From an uncultured Capnocytophaga sp. (GTDB lineage Bacteria; Bacteroidota; Bacteroidia; Flavobacteriales; Flavobacteriaceae): a DNA stretch of 64,000 nt. Positions 50,507-58,792 of the stretch are shown here, one piece after another. The number at the start of each line of letters is the position of its first letter. Positions within the stretch are counted from its first letter, which is position 1. The stretch covers positions 62,001 to 126,000 of the forward strand of contig NZ_CALGWU010000024.1 in the NCBI RefSeq assembly GCF_937936315.1. Reading direction: 5' to 3'. The notes beneath the pieces are model-generated. The model was not told the DNA's origin, did no database searches, and saw nothing but the letters and a program-made list of their open reading frames with translations. A program made the position numbers and the translations under genes.

Positions 50507-51223
50507 ATGAAAAAGATTTTTTATATATTAGTAAGTATTGCTTTTATAGTTTTGGCTATTATTTTTATAAGCAAAAAGAATTCAATAAAATTAGATAACA
50601 ATACCCACAAGAACCTTATTCTTGCAACTAAAAAAGTTAAATCAAACGATAAATACGATACGATTATAACTCCAAAAGATTATGATTGTAAGGAAGATTT
50701 TCACAGATATTCTAATTACCAAAAAAGATTTAATCTTTATATCTCTACTTTTTATGAAATTGATGAAGCTATAAAAACCCCCAATAATGATAGCATTGCT
50801 ATATTGAGACCTTATTATTCTACACTTGGAGCAACAAATTGCCTTCCTAACAGAGAGTATGAATGGTTACTTTTGGCGAAAAAAGGCAATGATGAAGCTA
50901 AGTATAAAATCTATAAACAAGTTTTATATTCTGTTGGTTATCATAGTGTTCATTCATTATCAACTTATGAAAATGGATTTATAATAAATGTAGATATGTC
51001 TGGCAATAATTATTTTGGTTCAAAAATCTATGTAAATTCTCAATATTGTATAGACAGTATTCATATAGAATCGTGGGGACATCATCAATATGAAAAGACT
51101 TATAAATACAAGAATTTTTCATTGGATAATTTTACCTATCATCACATTGATAATCTACGTGAAGAAAGCGACAAAATAGACAATAAAAAACGCAAAAAAG
51201 AAGGACTTCCTCCTATATTATAG
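50507..51223 (+). CDS. Membrane-anchored protein of unknown function, second of a converted pair
   Basis: 238 residues from MKKIFYILVSIAFIVLAII; a longer frame upstream would translate the palindromic repeat and is rejected. It is a paralogue of the gene at 49703: weakly alike at first (DYDCKEDFHRYSNYQKRFNL against YNCNYDVKQYEKRYNYH), then nearly identical from YVNSQYCID to the end. At the DNA level the last 185 bases or so are almost unchanged, which signals recent gene conversion. Confidence 0.65.
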   Translation: MKKIFYILVSIAFIVLAIIFISKKNSIKLDNNTHKNLILATKKVKSNDKYDTIITPKDYDCKEDFHRYSNYQKRFNLYISTFYEIDEAIKTPNNDSIAILRPYYSTLGATNCLPNREYEWLLLAKKGNDEAKYKIYKQVLYSVGYHSVHSLSTYENGFIINVDMSGNNYFGSKIYVNSQYCIDSIHIESWGHHQYEKTYKYKNFSLDNFTYHHIDNLREESDKIDNKKRKKEGLPPIL

Positions 51224-51226
51224 TAA

Positions 51227-51306
51227 ATCAATCGCTTTTACAGCGCGTGGTGTACGGGCATTTTGCAAACGCCCAGATAAATAAAACTTTTTGCAAACGC
51301 CCCCGT
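51227..51306 (+). repeat. Palindromic interspersed repeat, copy 3 (rearranged)
   Basis: ATCAATCGCTTTTACAGCGC, GTGGTGTACGGGCATTTTGC, AAACGCCC, then a second TTTTTGCAAACGCCCCC. The stem has one mismatch (GGGCATTT). Confidence 0.7.
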
Positions 51307-51377
51307 TAAACCCTAATAGACAAAACAATACGCAAAATATTTTTTTGTTTTTCATTAGGTTCCTTACTATTTTTTGT

Positions 51378-51385
51378 TATCTTTG
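51378..51385 (+). promoter_or_regulatory. Bacteroidota -7 box (TATCTTTG)
   Basis: TATCTTTG lies 28 bases before the ATG at 51414 and would drive the three-gene run to 53747. Confidence 0.55.
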
Positions 51386-51413
51386 CACTTAAAACAAAAA
51401 TACTTAATTGGAT

Positions 51414-51980
51414 ATGAAAAATAACCTGTTTTTAACTATTTCCCTGCTCATAGCATTCTCTTGCTGTGCACAAAATAGTATTAGAAGAGTGGATAATAAT
51501 TATTATTTTATAGAAATTCCTTCTGGGAATGGTAATTTTGACTGTAGAGAAGATAGTACAAAGTCGTGTAATAGGTATTATGTGCTTGAAGAAACTTTCT
51601 TTTCAGATAAAATAAAACTTTTTATTGCTGAAGATAATGACTATTTCAATGAGAAATCTTCTCCCTTTGCTCTCCTTGATGCAAATCTTAAAGAAGAGCT
51701 TTTAAAGTTAGGTAAAAAGAGAGCAAAAATTCAATTTAATAACCATTTTGTCATTTTAGATACTACACACATAGAGACTATTCAAAAATGTGTTCCTATG
51801 CAAATTAAGTATCAAAAACGTAAGGACAAAACGCTTGTAAAAATAGCATTTACAAATGTTTCTCATTCAACTTTTGGGAATTATGAGTATTATATCTATC
51901 TTGAATATAAGAATAATAAACTATCTCTTTCAAAGATAGAGGAAATACCTTTTTCTGAATTGAAATTACATAAGTTTTAA
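51414..51980 (+). CDS. Secreted protein of unknown function, paralogue of the next gene
   Basis: 188 residues from ATG at 51414; a TTG two codons upstream is less likely. Signal peptide MKNNLFLTISLLIAFSCCAQ; the CC could also serve as a lipobox (IAFSC). The C-terminal part (NVSHSTFGNYEYYIYLEYKN, then SKIEEIPFSELK) is alike to the next gene, which starts seven bases downstream. Function unknown. Confidence 0.65.
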   Translation: MKNNLFLTISLLIAFSCCAQNSIRRVDNNYYFIEIPSGNGNFDCREDSTKSCNRYYVLEETFFSDKIKLFIAEDNDYFNEKSSPFALLDANLKEELLKLGKKRAKIQFNNHFVILDTTHIETIQKCVPMQIKYQKRKDKTLVKIAFTNVSHSTFGNYEYYIYLEYKNNKLSLSKIEEIPFSELKLHKF

Positions 51981-51987
51981 CAAGAAT

Positions 51988-52530
51988 ATGAGAACAATCA
52001 CAACATTAGTATTCGTTTTTATCAGTACGTTTTCTTTGTTTTCACAAACATCAATAGAAAAACGCATTGATTATTGTAGAATTATAGGAAGACAAGATAG
52101 CGTAGTGTATTATGTTTCCTATATGAAAATGGGGAAAGATAGCATCAATGTATTTATAAAGAGCGATAATGTATTAGAACAGTTCTTAGGAAGACCAAGT
52201 ACTGACAAAGAACTGAAACAGTTCAGAAAGGATTTCTTAAAATTGGAGCAACAAAATCCTATTATAGAAATTAATAGACAACAAATTCCTTTAAATGTAA
52301 AATTATTAGAATCTATAAGAACTTGTACCCCTACCTTTATTCTTTATAAGAAGAAAGGAGATAAAATTTTTGTAAGAATCCAATTAGAAAATTTTTCTTA
52401 TGCAACTGCAGGTGAATATGATTATTTTATTAGCTTAGAATTTAAGGGGAATAAGTGTATTTCCTCAAAGATAGAAGAAGTGCCTTGGTCAAACTTAAAT
52501 AAATATAAAAAAGGTGAAAAACAGCAATGA
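51988..52530 (+). CDS. Secreted protein of unknown function, paralogue of the previous gene
   Basis: 180 residues with signal peptide MRTITTLVFVFISTFSLFSQ. NFSYATAGEYDYFISLEFKG and SKIEEVPWSNL align with the gene before it. The last four bases overlap the DUF2931 lipoprotein gene (ATGA), so all three are probably made together and may form a complex in the periplasm. Confidence 0.65.
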   Translation: MRTITTLVFVFISTFSLFSQTSIEKRIDYCRIIGRQDSVVYYVSYMKMGKDSINVFIKSDNVLEQFLGRPSTDKELKQFRKDFLKLEQQNPIIEINRQQIPLNVKLLESIRTCTPTFILYKKKGDKIFVRIQLENFSYATAGEYDYFISLEFKGNKCISSKIEEVPWSNLNKYKKGEKQQ

Positions 52531-53747
52531 AAAATATAATCATAACCCTATTAGTTTTATTTTCATCATTAACTTCTTGTAAGGAGAAAGAAAAAGAAAA
52601 TATAAATAAAAAATATCATTGGGTCGCTTATGTAAAACCTGTATCAGGATATCCTATAAGAGTTTATCGTGGAGTAGTATATGGAAAAGATGGAGCTAGT
52701 AGGTTCGGAAATGGACAATCTAATCTATTTGAAGATGATGAACCTTTCCCTCATTTTTCTATAGGAGCAGGTACATCAGGTGTTTTTGGCTCCTCAGAGG
52801 AGGAGGAAGCTAAAGGGGTTCCTACTCACTTAGATGTTTCTTGGCTTTCGTATGTAGAAAAATGTCAATATCTCTTAGAAAATCAGCCTTTAGATTCTCT
52901 GAAGATAGCTCAACTCTTAGCTGAAAAAGTATATACTCCTTCCAGATCAGAAGACATAAGTCCAACAATAGAAGAATACAACATTTCTGTAGGTTTAGCT
53001 CCTGGCGGAGTAGTCTTTGTTTGGCTACATAGTACTGCAAGGGTCATAGAAGTAGGACGTTACCAAGCAAAAAAGATAGAAGATATTCATTTTGTGACCC
53101 AAAAAGAGGCAGACGAATATTATAAAAGAACAGGAGATGTTATTTTAGATGAACACACTATAGAAGATAGGGATCATATCATAGAATTAGGACTCCCAAA
53201 AGAAAAAATACGAATGCAGCATCAACAGTGTGGGACACCTGTTACTGAACCTCTTGTTATGGACGATATTTTTAAGATTCCTTATGGATTATGGGATAGT
53301 TATCGAAAACGTTATCTCTGGAAAATGACTCTTATCACTAAGGATAAAACCAAATATATCCATTCTTATTATTATCAAGGGCTTAATCTTGAAGAAGAAA
53401 TATTGTTTGGGGAACGTACTTGGGGAGAAAACCAAATAGAAAAATATAAAATTCCTGAAAAATTTCAATATACTTCTCTTATACCAAGAGCTATACCTTT
53501 TATAATATTTATAAAATGGTATGGAGATGATGGTAAACTTTATCGATTATGGAATAATTTTAATGAGGCTGAAGTAATGGATAATTTTGAAAAAGCCTTT
53601 AAAGGGCAAGAGAATCAAGTTGGTAATTTGATCATAGAGGTAAATGATACAAAAACAGGAGCTAATATACGCTTAAAAGTAGGGGAAAGAGAAGTAGAGA
53701 TTTGCAATGTGGATTTACGAATTAATGAAATTGAAGAATGGCAATAA
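52527..53747 (+). CDS. DUF2931 family lipoprotein
   Basis: 406 residues with lipobox SSLTSC (cysteine at residue 18). WVAYVKPVSGYPIRVYRGVV and the GLAPGGVVFVWLHSTARVIE stretch, followed by VGRYQAKK, are the DUF2931 signature. The family is common beside secreted-effector genes in Proteobacteria and Bacteroidota, and a periplasmic immunity role has been considered; here that is inference. It overlaps the upstream gene by four bases. Confidence 0.82.
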   Translation: MKNIIITLLVLFSSLTSCKEKEKENINKKYHWVAYVKPVSGYPIRVYRGVVYGKDGASRFGNGQSNLFEDDEPFPHFSIGAGTSGVFGSSEEEEAKGVPTHLDVSWLSYVEKCQYLLENQPLDSLKIAQLLAEKVYTPSRSEDISPTIEEYNISVGLAPGGVVFVWLHSTARVIEVGRYQAKKIEDIHFVTQKEADEYYKRTGDVILDEHTIEDRDHIIELGLPKEKIRMQHQQCGTPVTEPLVMDDIFKIPYGLWDSYRKRYLWKMTLITKDKTKYIHSYYYQGLNLEEEILFGERTWGENQIEKYKIPEKFQYTSLIPRAIPFIIFIKWYGDDGKLYRLWNNFNEAEVMDNFEKAFKGQENQVGNLIIEVNDTKTGANIRLKVGEREVEICNVDLRINEIEEWQ

Positions 53748-53814
53748 TAAAAAAAAATCTATAACTTTCAAGATATTCCGGCTGGTTATGATTTGATTAA
53801 AAACTACATTTCAA

Positions 53815-54465
53815 ATGAAACATCTCATATCTTTATTATGCTTGCTAACAATAGCTTGTAATCATCACAAAAATCTTGTTGATACAGAAAATTTTGTAGT
53901 AGATTATGATCGTGATTCTATTTTCTATCTCTTAGATGTAAAAGAAGATGATCACAATAGTAAAGAGAAGCTACTTGTAACACGCCAAATTATGGCAGGT
54001 GATTCTATTTTTGGATATAATGGATTACAACAAAATAGGGATAGAGCGTGGGATTTCTACTATGCAAATGGAGAGGAAAGTAGGTTTCGTCCGCGTTATC
54101 TTTATACTATTTTTATCGAAGAAGACAATGTTTATAAAGAAATTGTACAAATAGGCTATGTTGAATTACAATATACAATAATCCTTAGACAAGGATATGT
54201 TTATGACCGTTTTAACAATAGACCTGAGGATTGTTGTAGTCAAGGACAATATTTGCGAATAATGCGAATGAATGAAAATGATATGAATAGCAAGAGTATA
54301 AATGTTTGTTATAATAACGGAAGATGGAATGTTTTTTCAGAAGAAGAGATAAAAGTAGATTATTTCAATGAAAAACAAGATAGGAAAGTTCAATACTATA
54401 TAGATTCCACTTGTGCTGGAGCTGAAGAAATCAATAATGTTTATGATTTATCTGATGGATTCTAA
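53815..54465 (+). CDS. Lipoprotein of unknown function sharing its signal region with the next gene
   Basis: 216 residues. MKHLISLLCLLTIAC is the lipobox signal, cysteine at residue 15. The mature part (YVVDYDRDSI-type start, VELQYTIILRQGYVYDRFNN, two Cys in PEDCCSQG) matches no known family. The first 45 bases are almost identical to the next gene while the rest is unrelated, so the signal region was copied between them. Confidence 0.65.
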   Translation: MKHLISLLCLLTIACNHHKNLVDTENFVVDYDRDSIFYLLDVKEDDHNSKEKLLVTRQIMAGDSIFGYNGLQQNRDRAWDFYYANGEESRFRPRYLYTIFIEEDNVYKEIVQIGYVELQYTIILRQGYVYDRFNNRPEDCCSQGQYLRIMRMNENDMNSKSINVCYNNGRWNVFSEEEIKVDYFNEKQDRKVQYYIDSTCAGAEEINNVYDLSDGF

Positions 54466-54530
54466 AAACCTGAAAAAAGTTTTATTCTAAAACTTTTTGA
54501 ATATGAATAACTATAAACACAATTGTTCAG

Positions 54531-55199
54531 ATGAAACATCTCATATCTTTATTATGTTTGCTAACAATAGCTTGCAACAACAGAGAAACTACAAATACTA
54601 TCGTTTTTGATGATGAAGACAAAAAACTAACAAAAGATACTACTTACATCAGTGAAGTTTTATCGTGGCGTTCAGAATATGACAATAAATCAACAGGAAG
54701 ACCTACTTGCGAAGAGGATTTAGTAACACTAACTGCAAACGACAACTACCCTCATTATTATTTAGAGTACAAAAAACAACGCTATCCCTTATATAGTTAT
54801 GCTGAAATATTAAGTGTACCTATAGTATTTTGGTATGATTTATTTGAAAATAGAAGTAAAAATTGTTCTTTTGTCCTTTTTAATGGCAGTAATATAGCAG
54901 AAGGGCGATATAGTTATACCATTTTTGATATAGCTCCTAATGATTCTTTAACGGTTTCTGGTTTTTACAGAATCAATGAACGAGTGCCTGCAAATAGTAA
55001 GCAAACAAACAACGACACTCTTGCTATAATGGAATATGCAAAAATATCGTATAAAGCAACTGATTTTCTTTCCTCTTCTAATAAATTCCCCGACACAAAA
55101 GCAATTCACTATTTTTTAAGAAATGATAAATGGACGAGCCAACCAAAAAACAAAGAAGAATATCTGATAATGAAACATTATGAATTTGTAAAGGAATAA
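54531..55199 (+). CDS. Lipoprotein of unknown function with the same signal region
   Basis: 222 residues beginning MKHLISLLCLLTIACNN as in the previous gene. The mature part (LTKDTTYISEVLSWRSEYDN, YPHYYLEYKKQRYPLYSYAE) shows no similarity to it and no known family. It closes the accessory block before a repeat-filled gap. Confidence 0.65.
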   Translation: MKHLISLLCLLTIACNNRETTNTIVFDDEDKKLTKDTTYISEVLSWRSEYDNKSTGRPTCEEDLVTLTANDNYPHYYLEYKKQRYPLYSYAEILSVPIVFWYDLFENRSKNCSFVLFNGSNIAEGRYSYTIFDIAPNDSLTVSGFYRINERVPANSKQTNNDTLAIMEYAKISYKATDFLSSSNKFPDTKAIHYFLRNDKWTSQPKNKEEYLIMKHYEFVKE

Positions 55200-55241
55200 C
55201 ATTTATCTTTACTCTTGCTTGTATTGCCAATGCGTCACTAC

Positions 55242-55272
55242 ACTTTGTCAAAGTCCCAAACTTTGACAAAGT
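55242..55272 (+). repeat. ACTTTGTCAAAGT hairpin, variant of the interspersed family
   Basis: ACTTTGTCAAAGT (55242-55254) and ACTTTGACAAAGT (55260-55272) pair with each other around five bases; both arms are self-complementary. Confidence 0.7.
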
Positions 55273-55280
55273 CTATAAAC

Positions 55281-55386
55281 CTGATAATCAATCACTTTTA
55301 GAGTACGTGGTGTACGGGCGTTTTGCAAACGCCCCCTAAAAACAAGCCTATTTATTCGAAATCTATTTTCGTTTGACTATAAATAA
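55281..55386 (+). repeat. Palindromic interspersed repeat, copy 4
   Basis: CTGATAATCAATCACTTTTA, GTGGTGTACGGGCGTTTTGC, AAACGCCCCC, AAAAACAAGCCTATTTATTC, TTTTCGTTTGACTATAAAT. The stem is perfect (GGGCGTTT/AAACGCCC). It is the fullest copy with copy 1. Confidence 0.8.
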
Positions 55387-55637
55387 CGTCAGTTCGATAT
55401 AACAGAACATTGATTTACAGCTTTGTAACATAATATATTCACAAAATAATTCACCATCAGGTGAAAATTCGTGAGATAATAAAAAAAATAAAGACTTTTA
55501 TACACTCCCAAATTCGTGAAAATTCGTGTAATTAGTGGGAGATTAAAAATATTTTACTGATTGTTAAATAATTACTTACATCAAACTCACATTAATTAAG
55601 TTTGAGTGTAATACCTAGATGAACTACAATTAGGATT

Positions 55638-56483
55638 TCAATAGTAGGTTATTTCTCTTTTTACAGCAGCCATTGGCTTGCCGTTCACCATAAAGCGCTT
55701 TTCCGTCCAATTACCTTTTGCATCCCATTGATATTCATAGCTACAACGCGTAGGGGCACCTCCATCAATAACCGTTACTTGTTCTGTTGGGAAGCCCATT
55801 TTATCAGTATAAGCAAAAGTTCCCTCTAATTTATAAATTGTACTACCGTTTTGGGTTACTTCAGTAAGTTCCTTTACAATTTGGTTCTGAGCATTATAAG
55901 TAAGGAACGTGCTAATCACCACACTCCCGTTCATTCGTTCTTTGATGTTGGCAGTTATTTTGCCAGCAGCGTTGTACTCAAAACGCTCTTTTTGGATAAT
56001 ATCCTTCTCATTAGGAAAATAATCAGTGATTTCTATAGGGCGTTTACGCTTGTCGAACACATATTTGGTAGGATAAACCGTATGCATTTCGGCAACGACA
56101 AATCGTTTGGCTATTGCCTCAGTTTTCTTTTTATTGTACACCAGTGTACGTACCTCATTAGCAAGCAAATTGTTTTTATCCGTAATTTTCATTTCAGTTA
56201 AAAAACCCTTCTTATCAAACGAAAATGCCTGTGTACCATCTTCTTGACCATCATCTTTATATAAAGTTCTACTGACAACTTTTCCTTGCTCGTCAAAATA
56301 CACTTTTTGGTGTTTGTACAAATCGTTGTTTTGGTCTAATGTAACTCCAGGCTCTAAGGACACCATTGTAGTATAGAGCATTTTCACTTTGCCCTTGAGC
56401 TGAAAAGGCACTTCTTTCGTAAACGACTGAGCCGAAAGCGCCCAGCAACAACACAAATGTAAAAAGAGAAGAATTATTTTCAT
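55638..56483 (-). CDS. Secreted protein with YD-repeat-like (RHS-like) strands
   Basis: 281 residues from MKIILLFLHLCCCWALSAQ, a signal peptide; an in-frame start six codons upstream is less likely. The mature part repeats a beta-hairpin motif: YFDEQGKVVSRTLYKDDGQE, FSFDKKGFLTEMKI, YVFDKRKRPIEITDYF, FEYNAAGKITANI, LTYNAQNQIVKELTE, YQWDAKGNWTEKRF. This is the pattern of small YD/RHS-like proteins in Bacteroidota. The function is unknown and there is no toxin tip. Confidence 0.75.
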   Translation of the reverse strand: MKIILLFLHLCCCWALSAQSFTKEVPFQLKGKVKMLYTTMVSLEPGVTLDQNNDLYKHQKVYFDEQGKVVSRTLYKDDGQEDGTQAFSFDKKGFLTEMKITDKNNLLANEVRTLVYNKKKTEAIAKRFVVAEMHTVYPTKYVFDKRKRPIEITDYFPNEKDIIQKERFEYNAAGKITANIKERMNGSVVISTFLTYNAQNQIVKELTEVTQNGSTIYKLEGTFAYTDKMGFPTEQVTVIDGGAPTRCSYEYQWDAKGNWTEKRFMVNGKPMAAVKREITYY

Positions 56484-56505
56484 TTTATGAGGTATTATCA
56501 AGCGA

Positions 56506-56536
56506 CAAAGATATTAAAATTTCACAAATTAGCAAA
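56506..56536 (-). promoter_or_regulatory. Bacteroidota promoter of the YD-repeat gene
   Basis: On the minus strand TTTG at 56536-56533, 19 bases, then TATCTTTG at 56513-56506; the ATG is at 56483. Confidence 0.7.
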
Positions 56537-56548
56537 TCAATAAAAAAT

Positions 56549-56583
56549 AAATTTCATCTCCAAATTTTGGTAAGTAGAAAAAA
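56549..56583 (+). repeat. Direct repeat C: third remnant of the mutY 3' end
   Basis: AAATTTCATCTCCAAATTTT then GGTAAGTAGAAAAAA aligns with direct repeat A with two substitutions and one inserted T. In the mutY frame it reads NFISKFW and stop. It also holds the -33 box of the ssb promoter. Confidence 0.75.
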
Positions 56584-56596
56584 AGTTGTACTTTTG
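56566..56596 (+). promoter_or_regulatory. Bacteroidota promoter of ssb
   Basis: TTTG at 56566-56569, 19 bases, then TACTTTTG at 56589-56596, 44 bases before the ssb ATG. Confidence 0.75.
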
Positions 56597-56639
56597 AAAA
56601 ATATTTTGATTATCAACTCTATATTTATATATTTTATCA

Positions 56640-57062
56640 ATGAACGGAACTTTAAATAAAGTTATTCTCATAGGTCGTATGGGAGATGTTGTAAAACTTA
56701 CATATTTTAGCGAAGGCAACTGCATTGGTCAGTTCCCCTTAGCCACTGATGATGAGTATACTAACCGCGCTACGAACGAGCGTATGAGCAGTACCGAATG
56801 GCATACCATCATCGTGCGCAACAAGCTCGCTGAACTCGTAGAAAAATACACTCACAAAGGCGACCTTATCTATGTGGAAGGGCGCATCAAAACGCGCAAA
56901 TGGCAAACGGAAGACGGCGCAATGCGCTATATGACTGAAATCCACGCTACTGATGTAACTTTCCTACCAAACCCCAAACGCGACGGGCAACCTAAACCCG
57001 CCCCAAAAACGGCTGAACCTAAGGCGTATGAACCGCCCGTAAGTACCCAGCCGCCTTTCTAA
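56640..57062 (+). CDS. ssb: Single-stranded DNA-binding protein
   Basis: 140 residues. The OB fold (about 1-112) reads MNGTLNKVILIGRMGDVVKL, STEWHTIIVRNKLAELVEKY, KGDLIYVEGRIKTRKWQ; a proline-rich tail follows, ending in QPPF, the acidic/Phe tip region that binds partner proteins. SSB protects single strands in replication and repair. In flavobacteria it usually follows mutY directly; here 12.7 kb separate them. gldE follows. Confidence 0.95.
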   Translation: MNGTLNKVILIGRMGDVVKLTYFSEGNCIGQFPLATDDEYTNRATNERMSSTEWHTIIVRNKLAELVEKYTHKGDLIYVEGRIKTRKWQTEDGAMRYMTEIHATDVTFLPNPKRDGQPKPAPKTAEPKAYEPPVSTQPPF

Positions 57063-57085
57063 ATGTGTAACGAAATAATAATATT

Positions 57086-58411
57086 TTGGAAACAGAACCT
57101 TTGTCGGTACTCCCTTTGATGTCCTTTTTAGACATCAATTGGAGTATCGTTATTCAATTTGCAGTGTTTGTAGTACTATTGCTGTGCTCGGCTCTCATCT
57201 CAGGAGCTGAAGTAGCTCTCTTTTCACTCACCCCTGCCGAAGTGAATACCCTCCGTGAGGAGAAAATACCTTCTAGCAATATCATTGCCAAGCTCGTAGA
57301 CAACCCCAAAAAGCTCTTGGCAACAGTGCTTATTGCCAACAACTTAGTAAATATCTCTATCGTACTCCTCTTCGTAGATTTAGGCGACTTCCTCTTTGGC
57401 GGCATTACCACTCCTTGGGTGCGAACCGTACTCGATGTGGGGGTAGTAACCTTTGTTCTCTTGCTCTGCGGCGAAATTCTGCCTAAAATCTATGCCAACC
57501 GCAACAACATACAGTTTGCACAACGGGTAGGCTATTTTATCTATGTACTCGATTCAGTTTTTACCCCCATCAGCGTACCGATGAAAGCCTTTACAGTATG
57601 GATTCAGAAGCGTTTAGGCAAACAGAAAAGCAATATTTCAATAGGACAACTCTCACAAGCCTTAGAACTTGCCTCGGAAGAAGACACCACCAATGAGGAA
57701 AAGAAAATATTGGAAAGCATCGTGTCGTTTGGCAATACCGAAACGCGCGAAGTAATGGTGCCCCGCGTAGATATCTTTGCCCTTAGCGAAGAACTTTCTT
57801 ATCAGGAATTGCTCAACGAAATTGTAGCCATAGGCTATTCGCGTATTCCCGTATATCGCGAGAATTTAGACAATATTACAGGGGTGATTTACATCAAAGA
57901 CTTGTTACCTCACTTAGATAAAACCGACTTCGACTGGAATAGTGTGAAACGCAATGCCTTTTTCGTGCCTGAAAACAAAAAACTCGACGATTTGCTCAGC
58001 GAGTTCCAAGAGAAGAAAATACACCTCGCCGTAGTGGTTGATGAGTATGGCGGCACTTGTGGAGTGATTACCTTAGAGGATATTATCGAAGAGATTGTAG
58101 GCAGTATCAACGATGAGTTTGACGACGATGATGTAACCTACTTCAAAGTAGATGATAACACCTTTATTTTTGAAGGAAAAACAGTGTTAAAGGATTTCTA
58201 TCGCATCCTCGATTTCAACGATGAAGAAGAGGCTCTTTTTGACGAAAAACGCGGTGATGCCGAAACTCTTGCCGGCTTCCTTTTAGAGATAGCAGGTAAT
58301 TTCCCTCAAAAAGGCATCCCTATTCTTTTCAATAACTACAAATTCATTGTAGAAGCCTTTGATAAAAAACGCATCAAGCAAGTAAAAATCATCAGAACCC
58401 CTGAAACCTGA
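57086..58411 (+). CDS. gldE: Gliding motility-associated protein GldE (CNNM-CBS-CorC family)
   Basis: 441 residues from TTG at 57086 (METEPLSVLPLMSFLDINWS). A CNNM membrane domain (about 20-200; GAEVALFSLTPAEVN) is followed by a CBS pair (VMVPRVDIFAL, IGYSRIPVYRENLDNITGVI) and a CorC_HlyC transporter-associated domain with GDAETLAGFLLEI. GldE is linked to gliding and type 9 secretion because it supports GldD; homologues act as cation exporters or sensors. gldD, its usual neighbour, is absent from this window. Confidence 0.88.
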   Translation: METEPLSVLPLMSFLDINWSIVIQFAVFVVLLLCSALISGAEVALFSLTPAEVNTLREEKIPSSNIIAKLVDNPKKLLATVLIANNLVNISIVLLFVDLGDFLFGGITTPWVRTVLDVGVVTFVLLLCGEILPKIYANRNNIQFAQRVGYFIYVLDSVFTPISVPMKAFTVWIQKRLGKQKSNISIGQLSQALELASEEDTTNEEKKILESIVSFGNTETREVMVPRVDIFALSEELSYQELLNEIVAIGYSRIPVYRENLDNITGVIYIKDLLPHLDKTDFDWNSVKRNAFFVPENKKLDDLLSEFQEKKIHLAVVVDEYGGTCGVITLEDIIEEIVGSINDEFDDDDVTYFKVDDNTFIFEGKTVLKDFYRILDFNDEEEALFDEKRGDAETLAGFLLEIAGNFPQKGIPILFNNYKFIVEAFDKKRIKQVKIIRTPET

Positions 58412-58426
58412 AACCTAACCCCTAAT

Positions 58427-58765
58427 ATGCCTAATATCAACTTACCCGAAAAACTCTATTACAGTATCAACGAAGTAGCGCAGGCATTTGGCGTAAATGC
58501 CTCGCTGATACGCTTTTGGGAAAAGGAGTTTGAGATTATCAGTCCGCGTAAAACAACCTCAGGCAGTAGGAAATTTTCAGCAGACGACATTCAAAAACTC
58601 AAGCTGATTTATCACTTAGTAAAAGAGCGCGGCTTTACCCTTGAAGGAGCGCGCCAACGCCTAAAAGAAGAAAAACAAAAAACACTCGATAATTTCGCCC
58701 TTATAGAGAAATTAGAACATATCAAGCAAACACTCATCAATATCAAAGAGAATTTAGGGGAATAA
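58427..58765 (+). CDS. MerR-family transcriptional regulator
   Basis: 112 residues. The winged-helix start (YYSINEVAQAFGVNASLIRF, then WEKEF) is MerR-type, with the second wing SGSRKFSADDIQKLKLIYHL and a short coiled coil. No metal-binding cysteines or ligand domain are present, as in the small flavobacterial MerR proteins. The start follows a CCTGAAACCTAACCCCTAAT repeat directly. Confidence 0.9.
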   Translation: MPNINLPEKLYYSINEVAQAFGVNASLIRFWEKEFEIISPRKTTSGSRKFSADDIQKLKLIYHLVKERGFTLEGARQRLKEEKQKTLDNFALIEKLEHIKQTLINIKENLGE

Positions 58766-58792
58766 AAAACACATTGATTGAAAAATAATCAT

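Larger units (their letters stand above)
55200..55637. other. Repeat-filled gap without genes
   Basis: In order: an ACTTTGTCAAAGT-type hairpin (55242-55272), copy 4 of the GGGCGTTTTGCAAACGCCC repeat (55281-55386), and AT-rich remnants (about 55450-55600) also found, diverged, at 48567-48700. No reading frame is convincing. Confidence 0.6.

Noticed and set aside
55638..56483. YD-repeat protein as the missing Rhs parent of the orphan toxin tips
   Set aside because: It is short, has no core-closing motif or toxin tip and lies on the other strand after the block; small YD-like proteins are common alone.
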